A DNA stretch of 7,483 nucleotides from Acidobacteriaceae bacterium (GCA_003165455.1 PLUJ01000112.1:471-7953); one strand, 5' to 3'; positions 1-6,284 are shown, numbered from the stretch's first letter. A program made the numbers and translations. The notes: generated by a model from the letters alone, not told the origin.

Positions 1-938
1 TCGAAGTTGGTGAACATCCACTTATGCGGATTGAAGTTGTAACTGTCGGCGAGTTCGACTCCTTTTTGCAGATGGCGAAATTCCGGGCAGAGCGCTGCCG
101 TGCCCGACATGGCTGCATCCACATGTAGCCAAAGATTGTGCTGGTGGCAGATATGAGCGATCTCAGCGATGGGATCCATCGCGTTCGAGGAGGTCGTGCC
201 TACGGTCGCACACACAAAGCAGGGAACCAGGCCAGCGCGCTTGTCAGCTTCAATCTGGCGTGCAAGAGCGTCCGGGCGCATAGCGAAGTTCTCGTCGACT
301 TCGATCAGGTGCAGATTGGAGACGCCGATGCCCGCGATCATCGCCGCCTTCTCTAAAGAAGAGTGCGTCTGCGAAGATGCGTAAGCCACGATGCGCCCGT
401 CGCATCCTTTTTGATTGCTGGTGTAGTTGGTGGCGCGTTCGCGCGCGGCCAACAGCGCGCAACGCGCGGCGCTCGAAGCCGTATCTTGAATAACACCGCC
501 GCCGGTATTCGACGACAGGAACTTCTCCGGCAAGCCGAGCATGGGCACGAGCCAGTCGAGCACATGCGTTTCCAACTCCGTGCAGGCCGGACTCGTCGAC
601 CACAACATGCCCTGCACGCCCAGACCGGAAGAGAGAAGATCGCCGAGGATTCCGGGACCGGAGGCATTGCAAGGAAAGTACGCGAAGAAATTCGGCGACT
701 GCCAGTGCGTGATGCCGGGAAGAATCAGGCCTTCGATATCTTTGAGCAAAGATTCGAATGGCTCGCCGTGCGCGGGAGGGGCAGGCGGCAGCGAGGCGCG
801 GATCTCGCCCGGTCTCACCTGCGAACACACTGGAAACGATGCCACGCGAGATTGATAGTCTGCGATCCAATCCACCACGGCGTGACCGTGTCGGCGGAAT
901 TCTTCGGGCGTCATGTGAAAAGACTTTTCGTCGGACAT
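1..938 (-). CDS. PLP-dependent aromatic-L-amino-acid decarboxylase-like protein (group II), C-terminus off the left edge
   Basis: Predicted to decarboxylate an aromatic amino acid (tyrosine, DOPA, tryptophan or phenylalanine) to the amine, in the cytoplasm, with pyridoxal phosphate. The 312 visible codons follow animal DDC closely: TPEEFRRHG near the N-terminus, THWQSPNFFAYFP at about 77-89, SPACTELE at 116-123, TGGGVIQ at 145-151, H192 in the PLP-stacking motif THSSLEKA, D274 in LHVDAAMSG, and the Schiff-base lysine K306 in YNFNPHKWMFTNF. These positions nearly match pig DDC His192, Asp271 and Lys303. The usual length is about 470-480 residues, so roughly 160 are missing beyond base 1. The ATG at 936-938 is preceded by GGAGGA (941-946), rather close to the start. 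It lies 31 bp downstream of the methyltransferase on the same strand, so co-transcription is likely. Family is certain; the substrate cannot be read from the sequence. Confidence 0.93.
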   Translation of the reverse strand, partial: MSDEKSFHMTPEEFRRHGHAVVDWIADYQSRVASFPVCSQVRPGEIRASLPPAPPAHGEPFESLLKDIEGLILPGITHWQSPNFFAYFPCNASGPGILGDLLSSGLGVQGMLWSTSPACTELETHVLDWLVPMLGLPEKFLSSNTGGGVIQDTASSAARCALLAARERATNYTSNQKGCDGRIVAYASSQTHSSLEKAAMIAGIGVSNLHLIEVDENFAMRPDALARQIEADKRAGLVPCFVCATVGTTSSNAMDPIAEIAHICHQHNLWLHVDAAMSGTAALCPEFRHLQKGVELADSYNFNPHKWMFTNF

Positions 939-969
939 CGTCCTCCGCGATTGGCTCACAGCAGAGCAG

Positions 970-1737
970 TTAAATTTGCAGCCGTCCGAAAAACATTTGA
1001 GTTTTATACTCGAATGTCACTCGGCCACCTGCTTCATTAGTCTCAAAGATGCGCTGCAGGTCACGCAACATTGCAGCATGCCTGGGATGTTCTGGGCCGG
1101 GTGCGTATGAGGACGACAGCAAACGGCCTTCGACCCCAGCATAGCCAAATTCCTGGCGCAGCGGGAAGTCGCGCTCTTCAAAGGGCGCCGGATCGAAGAA
1201 TTCGTTTACGGCTGCCGTGGTTCGCTCGTGCCGGATTTCTTCGTAATCGGTGCCATAATGTTTTAGTAATTGTTCGTAATCGCACAAAAATCTGGTCGAG
1301 TCGGTGAGGCGTTCATTCCACAAAAGTACCAGCCAGCCCTGCGGCTTTAAGATTCGAACAAATTCGCTTCGCGAACCAGAGCGATCGAACCAGTGGGCTG
1401 CCTGAGCTGCAGTAATGAAGTTCACGCTTTGGTCGGGAAGCGTGGTCGCTTCCGCCGTCCCGCTAACGCTGGTGAAGTTCGAAAAGTCGGCAAGTAGCTT
1501 CTCGCCGGCGGCGCGCATTTCGGCATTGGGTTCGATGCCGAAGACGCGATTGCCATTTTCCAGCAAGTGACGAGTCCAGATGCCAGTTCCGGAGGCGATA
1601 TCTGCGATTACGTGTTCGCGCGAAAGACCGCACTCCGTTTTTAACGTCTGCAGAGCTTCCGGAGGATACGTGGGCCGGTAGAGAACATAATTCTCCACGC
1701 GGTTGGAGAATCGGCTGGTGGCGTTGGAAGCAGGCAT
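970..1737 (-). CDS. Class I SAM-dependent methyltransferase
   Basis: A 255-residue cytosolic methyltransferase with the Rossmann-like Methyltransf_11/25 fold. SAM-binding motif I is IADIASGTGIW (44-54). The acidic residue after strand 2 is E69 in VFGIEP, expected to hold the ribose. AQAAHWF (111-117) and LKPQGWLVLLWNE (130-142) are the post-motif segments typical of this group. The N-terminal FSNRVENYVLYRPTYP (10-25) is a recurrent opening in this family, resembling trans-aconitate methyltransferase-like and related small-molecule enzymes, and supports the ATG at 1735-1737, although no good Shine-Dalgarno precedes it. The acceptor substrate is unknown. It ends 31 bp before the decarboxylase gene on the same strand, so the two may act in one pathway, for example on an amine or its precursor; that is inference. 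Length and domain order look complete. Confidence 0.9.
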   Translation of the reverse strand: MPASNATSRFSNRVENYVLYRPTYPPEALQTLKTECGLSREHVIADIASGTGIWTRHLLENGNRVFGIEPNAEMRAAGEKLLADFSNFTSVSGTAEATTLPDQSVNFITAAQAAHWFDRSGSRSEFVRILKPQGWLVLLWNERLTDSTRFLCDYEQLLKHYGTDYEEIRHERTTAAVNEFFDPAPFEERDFPLRQEFGYAGVEGRLLSSSYAPGPEHPRHAAMLRDLQRIFETNEAGGRVTFEYKTQMFFGRLQI

Positions 1738-1777
1738 TTAGAGTGCGCAGTGGCAAGATTGTTCATCTGCCGGACTC

Positions 1778-1807
1778 ATTTTAAATGCAGGATAGGGATG
1801 TTGTCCC
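1778..1807 (-). promoter_or_regulatory. Candidate sigma70-type promoter for the methyltransferase-decarboxylase unit
   Basis: On the minus strand, GGGACA (1802-1807) matches four of six -35 consensus bases and TAAAAT (1778-1783) matches five of six -10 bases, with an 18-nt spacer. Transcription would start near 1771, giving a leader of about 34 nt before the methyltransferase ATG. It lies just beyond the truncated end of the PIN toxin ORF. This is a consensus match by eye only. Confidence 0.35.
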
Positions 1808-1822
1808 TCATGCGTACGGTTC

Positions 1823-2005
1823 TCACGCGAAAAGGCGAAAGAGCAGGAGCGAATAGGACTCAAGCAGGATCGGATAGGCGATCAAGACCTCTGTCCACTC
1901 TCGAGTCAATTCCCTTGACTGACGCAGCGCGCGTAAATGATGAGAATCACCTTCATCATTGGCCGCGTACAAAGGTCCTGTATCGGCCAGAACAGCGCGC
2001 ATCAT
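1823..2005 (-). pseudogene. Truncated VapC-type PIN-domain toxin (N-terminal half only)
   Basis: The 60-codon ORF begins like a VapC/PIN-domain ribonuclease: VLADTGPLYAA (5-15) carries the first acidic metal ligand D8, and YPILLESYSLLL (44-55) carries the second, E49. PIN toxins are usually about 125-140 residues. The C-terminal half, with the third and fourth acidic residues (typically in an LFDA-like helix and a YDxxF-like end), is absent. After residue 58 the frame reads F-A-stop, and neither of the other two frames over the next 85 bases resembles PIN sequence, so this looks like a deletion or recombination end rather than a simple frameshift. The start overlaps the antitoxin stop as ATGA (2002-2005), the usual translational coupling of these modules. 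It is probably inactive as a nuclease. Confidence 0.75.
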
Positions 2006-2241
2006 TTCTTCATCCCAGTCAGATAAAGATCATGATTTTGACTAACGTCGCTGCGGCCGCTATTGCCTTTCGGCTTAATCTTCAACGGACGTTGGGGGCG
2101 GAGAAAACCTCGTTGGCGTAAAAACTCTCGCAACGCCGCCTGCATCACGGTGGTCAGCGCGGGCGGGGCCTCTTGCGATCGCAGATAGTTATTTACTCCG
2201 TCGGCCAGGTCATCCGGAAGGGTTATCGTGGCTCGTTTCAT
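2002..2241 (-). CDS. VapB-like ribbon-helix-helix antitoxin
   Basis: A 79-residue protein with a RHH (MetJ/Arc/CopG) N-terminus: beta strand MKRATITLP (1-9), helix 1 DDLADGVNNYLRSQ (10-23) and helix 2 TTVMQAALREFLRQRG (30-45). A basic, proline-rich linker follows, then a tail ending NHDLYLTGMKK, the kind of flexible C-terminus that binds a PIN toxin. In this family the RHH dimer binds the module's own promoter and the tail neutralises VapC. I chose the ATG at 2239-2241 because the beta strand follows directly and a purine-rich GAAGAGAA precedes it; a GTG six codons upstream (2257-2259) is possible but falls inside the candidate operator. It overlaps the truncated toxin by 4 bp. The antitoxin appears intact although its partner is not, so it may persist as an orphan regulator. 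Confidence 0.82.
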   Translation of the reverse strand: MKRATITLPDDLADGVNNYLRSQEAPPALTTVMQAALREFLRQRGFLRPQRPLKIKPKGNSGRSDVSQNHDLYLTGMKK

Positions 2242-2256
2242 TTCTCTTCGGTATAG

Positions 2257-2288
2257 CACCAGGTGGTGAAACTGATGATTTTGGTGAA
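2257..2288. promoter_or_regulatory. Operator-like repeats upstream of the antitoxin
   Basis: CACCAGGTGGTG (2257-2268) is a perfect inverted repeat with 5-bp arms and a GG centre. TGGTGAA occurs at 2264-2270 and again at 2282-2288 as a direct repeat 18 bp apart. The site starts 16 bp upstream of the antitoxin ATG and lies between the divergent antitoxin and peptidase genes. Short repeated or palindromic sites at this place are what RHH antitoxins usually bind for autoregulation. That this one does so is inferred from position and symmetry. Confidence 0.4.
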
Positions 2289-2406
2289 CTTTGCTGTATC
2301 ATGACGAAACTGAAGGCAGGACTTGATTTTAGCCTTGCCCGTGGAGAGATCTTCTCCTTCAATCCGCTCCTTGTGCTACCTTACTTACTTTCAGCCTTGG
2401 AGCCTG

Positions 2407-4578
2407 ATGCGATCCCTTTCAGCCGCGCTACTTTCTTATCTAATATTGTTTTACTTTCCCTCGACCGGCGTGACCGCGCACCCGGCGGAGTCTGTCGCGG
2501 CCCCGGCTGCCATCTTCGGGTTTCGGGATGCCGCCGCTGAGAATTCCGTTGAAGGCCGATTTATGGCTGTACCGGACCCCAAGTTGGCCGAAGAGCACTT
2601 ACGGATACTGACCCAGGCGCCGCACATGGCAGGCACAACGGAAGATAAAGCTACGGCGGACTACGTAGCGCAGAGGTTTCGCGCCGCCGGGCTCGATACG
2701 GAAATCGTTGAATACAAGGCATGGTTTAACTATCCTCTGGAAATCAGCGTGGACATCACGGCGCCGCCCGGAGTCGAGATGCATGGGCCGACGCGGGAGC
2801 ATGTGGATGGCGACCCCTATGACAACGATCCCCGCGTGGTGATGCCATTCAACAGCATGTCGCCGTCAGGAGACGCCGAAGCTGAAGTAATTTACGCAAA
2901 TTACGGAACGCCCGAGGATTTCGAGAAGCTGGCGAAGCTGAAGATTGACGTGCGCGGCAAGATCGTCCTGGTGCGCTATGGGCAGAATTTTCGCGGAGTG
3001 AAGGCATTTGTGGCGCAGCAGCACGGCGCGGCCGCAATGATTATTTATTCGGATCCGTTTGACGACGGCTGGCGGCGCGGCGATAAATATCCCGGCGGGC
3101 CGTGGCATCCCGATACGGGCGTGCAGCGCGGATCGGTAGGATACATGTTCGAATTTCCGGGCGATCCGACCACGCCTGGATTCGCATCGGTGCCATCGTT
3201 GCCGGCGAGCAAACGCGTTTCGCCAGAGCAATCCGCGCAGATGCCTAAGATTCCGGTGACCCCGCTTTCGTACCACGATGCTATGCCGATCCTTCAGCAT
3301 CTTGGAGGACCGGACTCACCGCGCGAATGGCAGGGATCGCTGCCTTTTACTTATCACGTAGGTCCCGGACCCGTACGCGTGAAGATGCATCTGAAGCAGG
3401 ACTATCAGTTTCGGTCGCTGTGGGATGTAATTGGGCGTATCCCAGGAAGCGAATCGCCTAATGAATGGGTGGTTGCGGGGAATCATCGCGACGCATGGGT
3501 TTACGGTGCGGTGGATCCCAACAGTGGCACCGCGGCCATGCTCGAGGCCGTGCATGGAATTGGCGAGCTCCTAAAAACTGGCTGGAAGCCAAAGCGCACT
3601 ATGATTTTTGCCAGTTGGGATGGCGAAGAAGAAGGGCTGATGGGCTCCACCGAATGGGCCGAGCAACACGAATCCGAACTGGCCGATTCTCCCGCATATT
3701 TCAACATGGATGTCGCCGTTTCGGGGACGAAATTTGGCGGTTCCGCGGTGCCCAGCCTGAAACAATTCCTGCGGGACGTAACCAAGAGCGTGCCCAGCCC
3801 CATGGGCGGAACCGTCTACGAAGCCTGGCAGAAAACGGATCAAACGGCAGGCATCTCTCCGCTATCGCCGCTGGACTCTGCAGGAGGGGAGCATCATGAT
3901 CGCGATGTTCCGGTTAAAGCCGACGTTGCGGTTGGGGATCTGGGCAGCGGCTCCGATTACAGCGCATTCCAGCAGCACCTGGGCGTGCCCTCGAGCGATA
4001 TAGGTTCGAACGGGCCGTATGGGGTGTACCACTCGGTTTTCGACAATTTCACCTGGTTCAAAAAGTTCGGCGATCCGGATTTTGTTTACGAACAGCAGAT
4101 GGCAAGAGTCTTCGGACTGGAAGCCTTACGCATGGCGGACTGCGACGTATTGCCATACGATTATGAGGAGTATGGCAAAGAGGTTTCGGCTTATCTGGAT
4201 GCAGCCGGAAAACGCGCCGCAAATAAATTTGGAGAACATGCGATCGATTTCAATAAGGCGATGAATGCCGCCAAGCGATTTCAAGATGCGGGAGCGAAAA
4301 TCCTATCCAAACAAAAAAATCCTCCCAGAGATGTGGCCCGATTGAATCACGCTCTGCTCAATGCGGAACGTGCTTTGCTGGTCCCCGAAGGTCTGCCTCA
4401 CCGGCCCTGGTTTCGCCATTCCATCTATGCGCCCGGTGAATACACGGGCTATGCGGCGGTGGTGATTCCAGGCGTGAACGAGGCTCTCGACAAAGGGGAC
4501 GCCGAGGCGGTCCGCGGGCAACTGGCAACTATCACGGTGGCGCTGGAACGGGCGGCCAAGGTGCTCGATCAGCGTTGA
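2407..4578 (+). CDS. Exported M28-family zinc carboxypeptidase, GCPII / transferrin-receptor-like
   Basis: A 723-residue secreted metallopeptidase with the full three-part GCPII layout. A signal peptide (1-24) has hydrophobic core ALLSYLILFYF and probable cleavage after VTA. A PA-like apical domain contains GKIVLVRYGQNFRG (184-197). The M28 catalytic domain has zinc ligands and catalytic residues H360 (GNHRDAW), D370 (VDPNSG), E407/E408 (WDGEEEG), D435 (FNMD) and H542 (YHSVF), with spacings nearly identical to human GCPII His377, Asp387, Glu424/425, Asp453 and His553. A C-terminal helical TfR-type dimerisation domain ends near GLPHRPWFRHSIYAP. The glutamate-sensing Lys699 of GCPII is G681 here (Tyr700 is kept as Y682) and the Arg534/536 loop is shortened and lacks arginine, so the substrate is probably not C-terminal glutamate. 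The ATG at 2407 has GGAG at 2399-2402; an in-frame upstream start (2323) would bury the signal peptide. It likely trims peptides in the periplasm. Confidence 0.94.
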   Translation: MRSLSAALLSYLILFYFPSTGVTAHPAESVAAPAAIFGFRDAAAENSVEGRFMAVPDPKLAEEHLRILTQAPHMAGTTEDKATADYVAQRFRAAGLDTEIVEYKAWFNYPLEISVDITAPPGVEMHGPTREHVDGDPYDNDPRVVMPFNSMSPSGDAEAEVIYANYGTPEDFEKLAKLKIDVRGKIVLVRYGQNFRGVKAFVAQQHGAAAMIIYSDPFDDGWRRGDKYPGGPWHPDTGVQRGSVGYMFEFPGDPTTPGFASVPSLPASKRVSPEQSAQMPKIPVTPLSYHDAMPILQHLGGPDSPREWQGSLPFTYHVGPGPVRVKMHLKQDYQFRSLWDVIGRIPGSESPNEWVVAGNHRDAWVYGAVDPNSGTAAMLEAVHGIGELLKTGWKPKRTMIFASWDGEEEGLMGSTEWAEQHESELADSPAYFNMDVAVSGTKFGGSAVPSLKQFLRDVTKSVPSPMGGTVYEAWQKTDQTAGISPLSPLDSAGGEHHDRDVPVKADVAVGDLGSGSDYSAFQQHLGVPSSDIGSNGPYGVYHSVFDNFTWFKKFGDPDFVYEQQMARVFGLEALRMADCDVLPYDYEEYGKEVSAYLDAAGKRAANKFGEHAIDFNKAMNAAKRFQDAGAKILSKQKNPPRDVARLNHALLNAERALLVPEGLPHRPWFRHSIYAPGEYTGYAAVVIPGVNEALDKGDAEAVRGQLATITVALERAAKVLDQR

Positions 4579-4690
4579 GGGGTCGTTTGACTAAGCATAG
4601 AACGCGTTTTAGAAGTAACGGACATGTGTTCAGCGTTCATGGCAACTACAAGAAGCGAAGGCAGAACTCAGTAAGTTGCTGTGTTTTGAC

Positions 4691-4714
4691 TCGGTCAAAA
4701 CGTGTAAACGCCTG
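4691..4714 (+). repeat. Dispersed repeat A, copy 1
   Basis: Reads tcggtcaaaacgtgtaa, then a, then cgcctg. It matches copy 2 at 5954-5977 in the same orientation at 23 of 24 positions. It overlaps the right arm of the TTTTGAC/GTCAAAA inverted repeat, which copy 2 lacks. A match this long in a 7.5-kb window is very unlikely by chance. Confidence 0.75.
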
Positions 4715-4753
4715 TTCTCGCCAACTAACCCTCATCGAGCTTAAAATGGCGGC

Positions 4754-4882
4754 GTGCCATTTGATCGAGAACAGATCGAGGCGAGACTCGCATTAGACCT
4801 TATCGCTTCTGCCGACATGCCGCAGATCGCGCAGGATATTAGAGATTGGGTCACGTCTGTCCTCAAAGACTTTGCGCGATAA
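4754..4882 (+). CDS. Possible 42-residue small protein or gene remnant
   Basis: A GTG-started ORF (GTG 4754-4756, TAA 4880-4882). It reads as a plausible amphipathic helical protein: FDREQIEARLALDLIASAD (3-21), then MPQIAQDIRDWVTSVLKDF (22-40). Acidic and basic residues alternate with I, L, A and V in helical spacing, which the overlapping antisense frames do not show. An in-frame stop (4744-4746) lies just upstream and no good Shine-Dalgarno is visible, so it may be the surviving end of a larger gene rather than an independent one. It sits exactly between repeats A1 and B1. I do not recognise the family with confidence. Confidence 0.3.
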   Translation: MPFDREQIEARLALDLIASADMPQIAQDIRDWVTSVLKDFAR

Positions 4883-4890
4883 TTTCCGGT

Positions 4891-4923
4891 CAATTGGTGA
4901 AAAATCGCGATAGAACTCATTGA
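4891..4923 (+). repeat. Dispersed repeat B, copy 1
   Basis: Contains the core aaaaatcgcgatag, then aa, then ctcattga, preceded by caattggtg. It matches copy 2 at 5917-5950 in the same orientation, with four mismatches and one single-base gap over 33-34 nt. The core holds the palindrome tcgcga. Here B lies 176 bp downstream of A, whereas at the second locus B directly precedes A. Confidence 0.7.
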
Positions 4924-4968
4924 GTGGGATCGTTCGGAGAGTTTCATGAGGCCCCCTTTCCCATGCAT

Positions 4969-5427
4969 TCATTTGCCGGTTCGCGCATCCCACACCGGGG
5001 TGCCCTTGGCGTCGCGAAACAGGAGCGTGTCTTCGCCCTTCACCAGTTCTCGTGCGAGGATCACGTCCGCCCCTTCGTACTTTGCCTTCGAGCCTGTAAC
5101 AGTAATCTGGTCACCCTTGCTGAAATTGATGCCCATCTCATCTTCAAACGGTTTGGGGCACACATAGATGTGGATCTTGTCGTCACCGTTCTTGATGATC
5201 AGTTCCGTGAAATCTTTCCTCTTCCCCACAGTCACCAGATTCACTTCATCGATCGCGCCCTTGGTTTTCATCTCCGCGTCAAGTTCATACTTGGGCAGGC
5301 TACTGTCTTCTGGTGGCGTCTTTTGTGAGAGTCCCGGCGTTACCCACAGAAGCAAAGACAACACGACTCGGAAAAGTATCTTGATGCTTTTATATGGCAG
5401 GATGGGACATTGCAAATCGAGTGACAC
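4969..5427 (-). CDS. Small exported OB-fold-like protein of unknown function
   Basis: A 152-residue protein with a signal peptide: basic n-region YKSIKILFR (12-20), hydrophobic core VVLSLLLWV (21-29), likely cleavage near GLSQ (32-35). The mature part looks like a small beta-barrel: KGAIDEVNLVTV (56-67), DFTELIIKNGDDKIHIYVCP (72-91), INFSKGDQITVTGSKAKY (100-117), GADVILAREL (119-128) and a closing TLLFRDAKGTPVWD (134-147). The GDxITVTGSK strand and terminal LRDxxGxPxW pattern resemble periplasmic OB-fold-like proteins of unknown role that I associate with Acidobacteria. The start is a GTG (5425-5427) preceded by the strong ribosome binding site AGGAGGA (5431-5437). The frame stays open to a GTG at 5562, but that extension carries no recognisable sequence and would bury the signal peptide. 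No operon partner is adjacent. Confidence 0.8.
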   Translation of the reverse strand: MSLDLQCPILPYKSIKILFRVVLSLLLWVTPGLSQKTPPEDSSLPKYELDAEMKTKGAIDEVNLVTVGKRKDFTELIIKNGDDKIHIYVCPKPFEDEMGINFSKGDQITVTGSKAKYEGADVILARELVKGEDTLLFRDAKGTPVWDARTGK

Positions 5428-5845
5428 TGCTCCTCCTCGTTGCTGACCAAGAACCAACGTCGAGGGCGGGGTGTGCCTCTCCACTTTCGGCACGGCCCTG
5501 AGAAACACGTTGGTCGGTTCCTGGGTTGCCTGACAGTTTTCGCTAACCATAAGGCCGTACACTCAGTCGCTTTCGAAGAAGACAGGAGAATCGTACACCC
5601 TGAACGAACGGATGGTTGGCGCAAAATCGCCTTTGACCGCGTTGTGGGTACCTAATTACGAAGGATGCACAAATCCATTTTCGTGAGTCGGAAGAAGTCT
5701 TCTGTCATTTCCCCCGGAAAGTGTGCAATATTGACCAGCTACTAGAACCGCGCAGCCAGTATTCTGCTCTTAGTTTCAATAAATGGAACACGGTGATGGG
5801 TTAGCGACTGTATGTCATTGGACCCTCACGACCGGTTCACACTTC

Positions 5846-5882
5846 GGCTGGACCTCAACGTTTGGGTCCGGCCTCTTTTTTT
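5846..5882 (+). terminator. Strong intrinsic terminator, plus strand
   Basis: A 9-bp stem, GGCTGGACC (5846-5854) pairing with GGTCCGGCC (5865-5873) with one G-U wobble and a 10-nt loop, is followed directly by TCTTTTTTT (5874-5882). It works only on the plus strand, since no T-run follows on the minus strand. No plus-strand protein gene lies upstream before the peptidase end at 4578, so it probably ends a non-coding or very small transcript. It also shields the oxidoreductase from upstream read-through. Confidence 0.8.
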
Positions 5883-5916
5883 GCCGACGACCACCCGACT
5901 TGTTCATTCCTCCTGT

Positions 5917-5950
5917 CAGTTGGCGTAAAAATCGCGATAGCGCTCATTGA
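5917..5950 (+). repeat. Dispersed repeat B, copy 2
   Basis: Reads cagttggcgt, then aaaaatcgcgatag, then cgctcattga. It matches copy 1 at 4891-4923, and here repeat A follows after only 3 bp. On the minus strand both copies can be read as N-E-(R/F)-Y-R-D-F, so the pair could also descend from a common coding end. Confidence 0.7.
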
Positions 5951-5953
5951 AGG

Positions 5954-5977
5954 TCGGTCAAAACGTGTAATCGCCTG
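5954..5977 (+). repeat. Dispersed repeat A, copy 2
   Basis: Reads tcggtcaaaacgtgtaa, then t, then cgcctg. It differs from copy 1 (4691-4714) at a single position and lies immediately downstream of repeat B copy 2. The flanking sequences of the two copies are otherwise different. Confidence 0.75.
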
Positions 5978-6284
5978 ATAACAGAAGTTATGTCGTACCT
6001 GCGCTGACAACGCGGTGGTCGGGTCAAGTATATTCTTGCCCTGATTAGCTTCTGCTTCTCGACCTCAAACACAGCTCTAGCGCGTCCTGTCCTGCTCTGC
6101 CTTGCGTCACGTCAGCGTCAATATAGTGCGATTCAGCCGTCTTCAGCGCGATTACGAAGGTTCTGATATTCAGGCAAATTCCTGAAATGCGCCTTTCCGA
6201 CCCCGCGCACGATCTTCCGCGCGATTTCTCCGCGCAATTATTCAGCGAAATCATGAAACCAACGAGGACGAGCTTCCCTCTAAG

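Larger units (their letters stand above)
4579..4968. other. Gene-poor interval between the peptidase and the OB-fold-like gene
   Basis: No large convincing gene lies here. The interval holds a 7-bp perfect inverted repeat (TTTTGAC at 4684-4690, GTCAAAA at 4694-4700) without a T-run, repeat copies A1 and B1, and the possible 42-residue ORF at 4754-4882. Two minus-strand ORFs (4741-4968 and 4793-4993) overlap each other in different frames and neither shows a recognisable domain. No terminator is visible directly after the peptidase stop. Confidence 0.5.
5428..6284. other. Long gene-poor interval before the oxidoreductase
   Basis: About 860 bases without a convincing gene. It contains the plus-strand terminator (5846-5882), repeat copies B2 and A2 (5917-5977), a small palindrome CAATATTG (5726-5733) and several overlapping short ORFs. 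The minus-strand ORF 6045-6254 has protein-like stretches (for example NIRTFVIALKTAESHYIDAD), but another minus frame over the same bases also looks protein-like, no ribosome binding site is visible and no domain is recognisable. I see no tRNA, rRNA or CRISPR array. Confidence 0.5.

Noticed and set aside
250..870. 206-codon minus-strand ORF overlapping the decarboxylase
   Set aside because: It is in another frame of the decarboxylase gene and has an arginine-rich, low-complexity composition typical of a shadow frame.
363..1040. 225-codon plus-strand ORF antisense to the decarboxylase
   Set aside because: It is antisense to a clearly conserved gene and runs across the intergenic gap into the methyltransferase; no domain is recognisable.
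4684..4700. Inverted repeat TTTTGAC/GTCAAAA as a terminator for the peptidase gene
   Set aside because: The stem is short and AT-rich, lies more than 100 bp after the stop and has no T-run. Only a symmetric site can be claimed.
4741..4993. Two overlapping minus-strand ORFs (4741-4968 and 4793-4993)
   Set aside because: They cover the same bases in different frames, neither has a recognisable domain, and they overlap the more protein-like plus-strand ORF at 4754-4882. A remnant gene is not excluded.
5820..5882. tRNA-like look of the sequence before the terminator (ccggttcacacttcgg)
   Set aside because: There is no acceptor stem, anticodon arm or proper T-loop around it. Only the terminator hairpin is supported.
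5815..5907. 30-codon minus-strand ORF preceded by AGGAGGA
   Set aside because: The Shine-Dalgarno-like sequence abuts the ATG, too close for normal initiation, and the ORF runs through the terminator hairpin on the opposite strand.
6045..6254. 69-codon minus-strand ORF
   Set aside because: Part of it looks protein-like, but another minus frame over the same bases also does. There is no ribosome binding site and no recognisable family, so I could not choose a coding frame.
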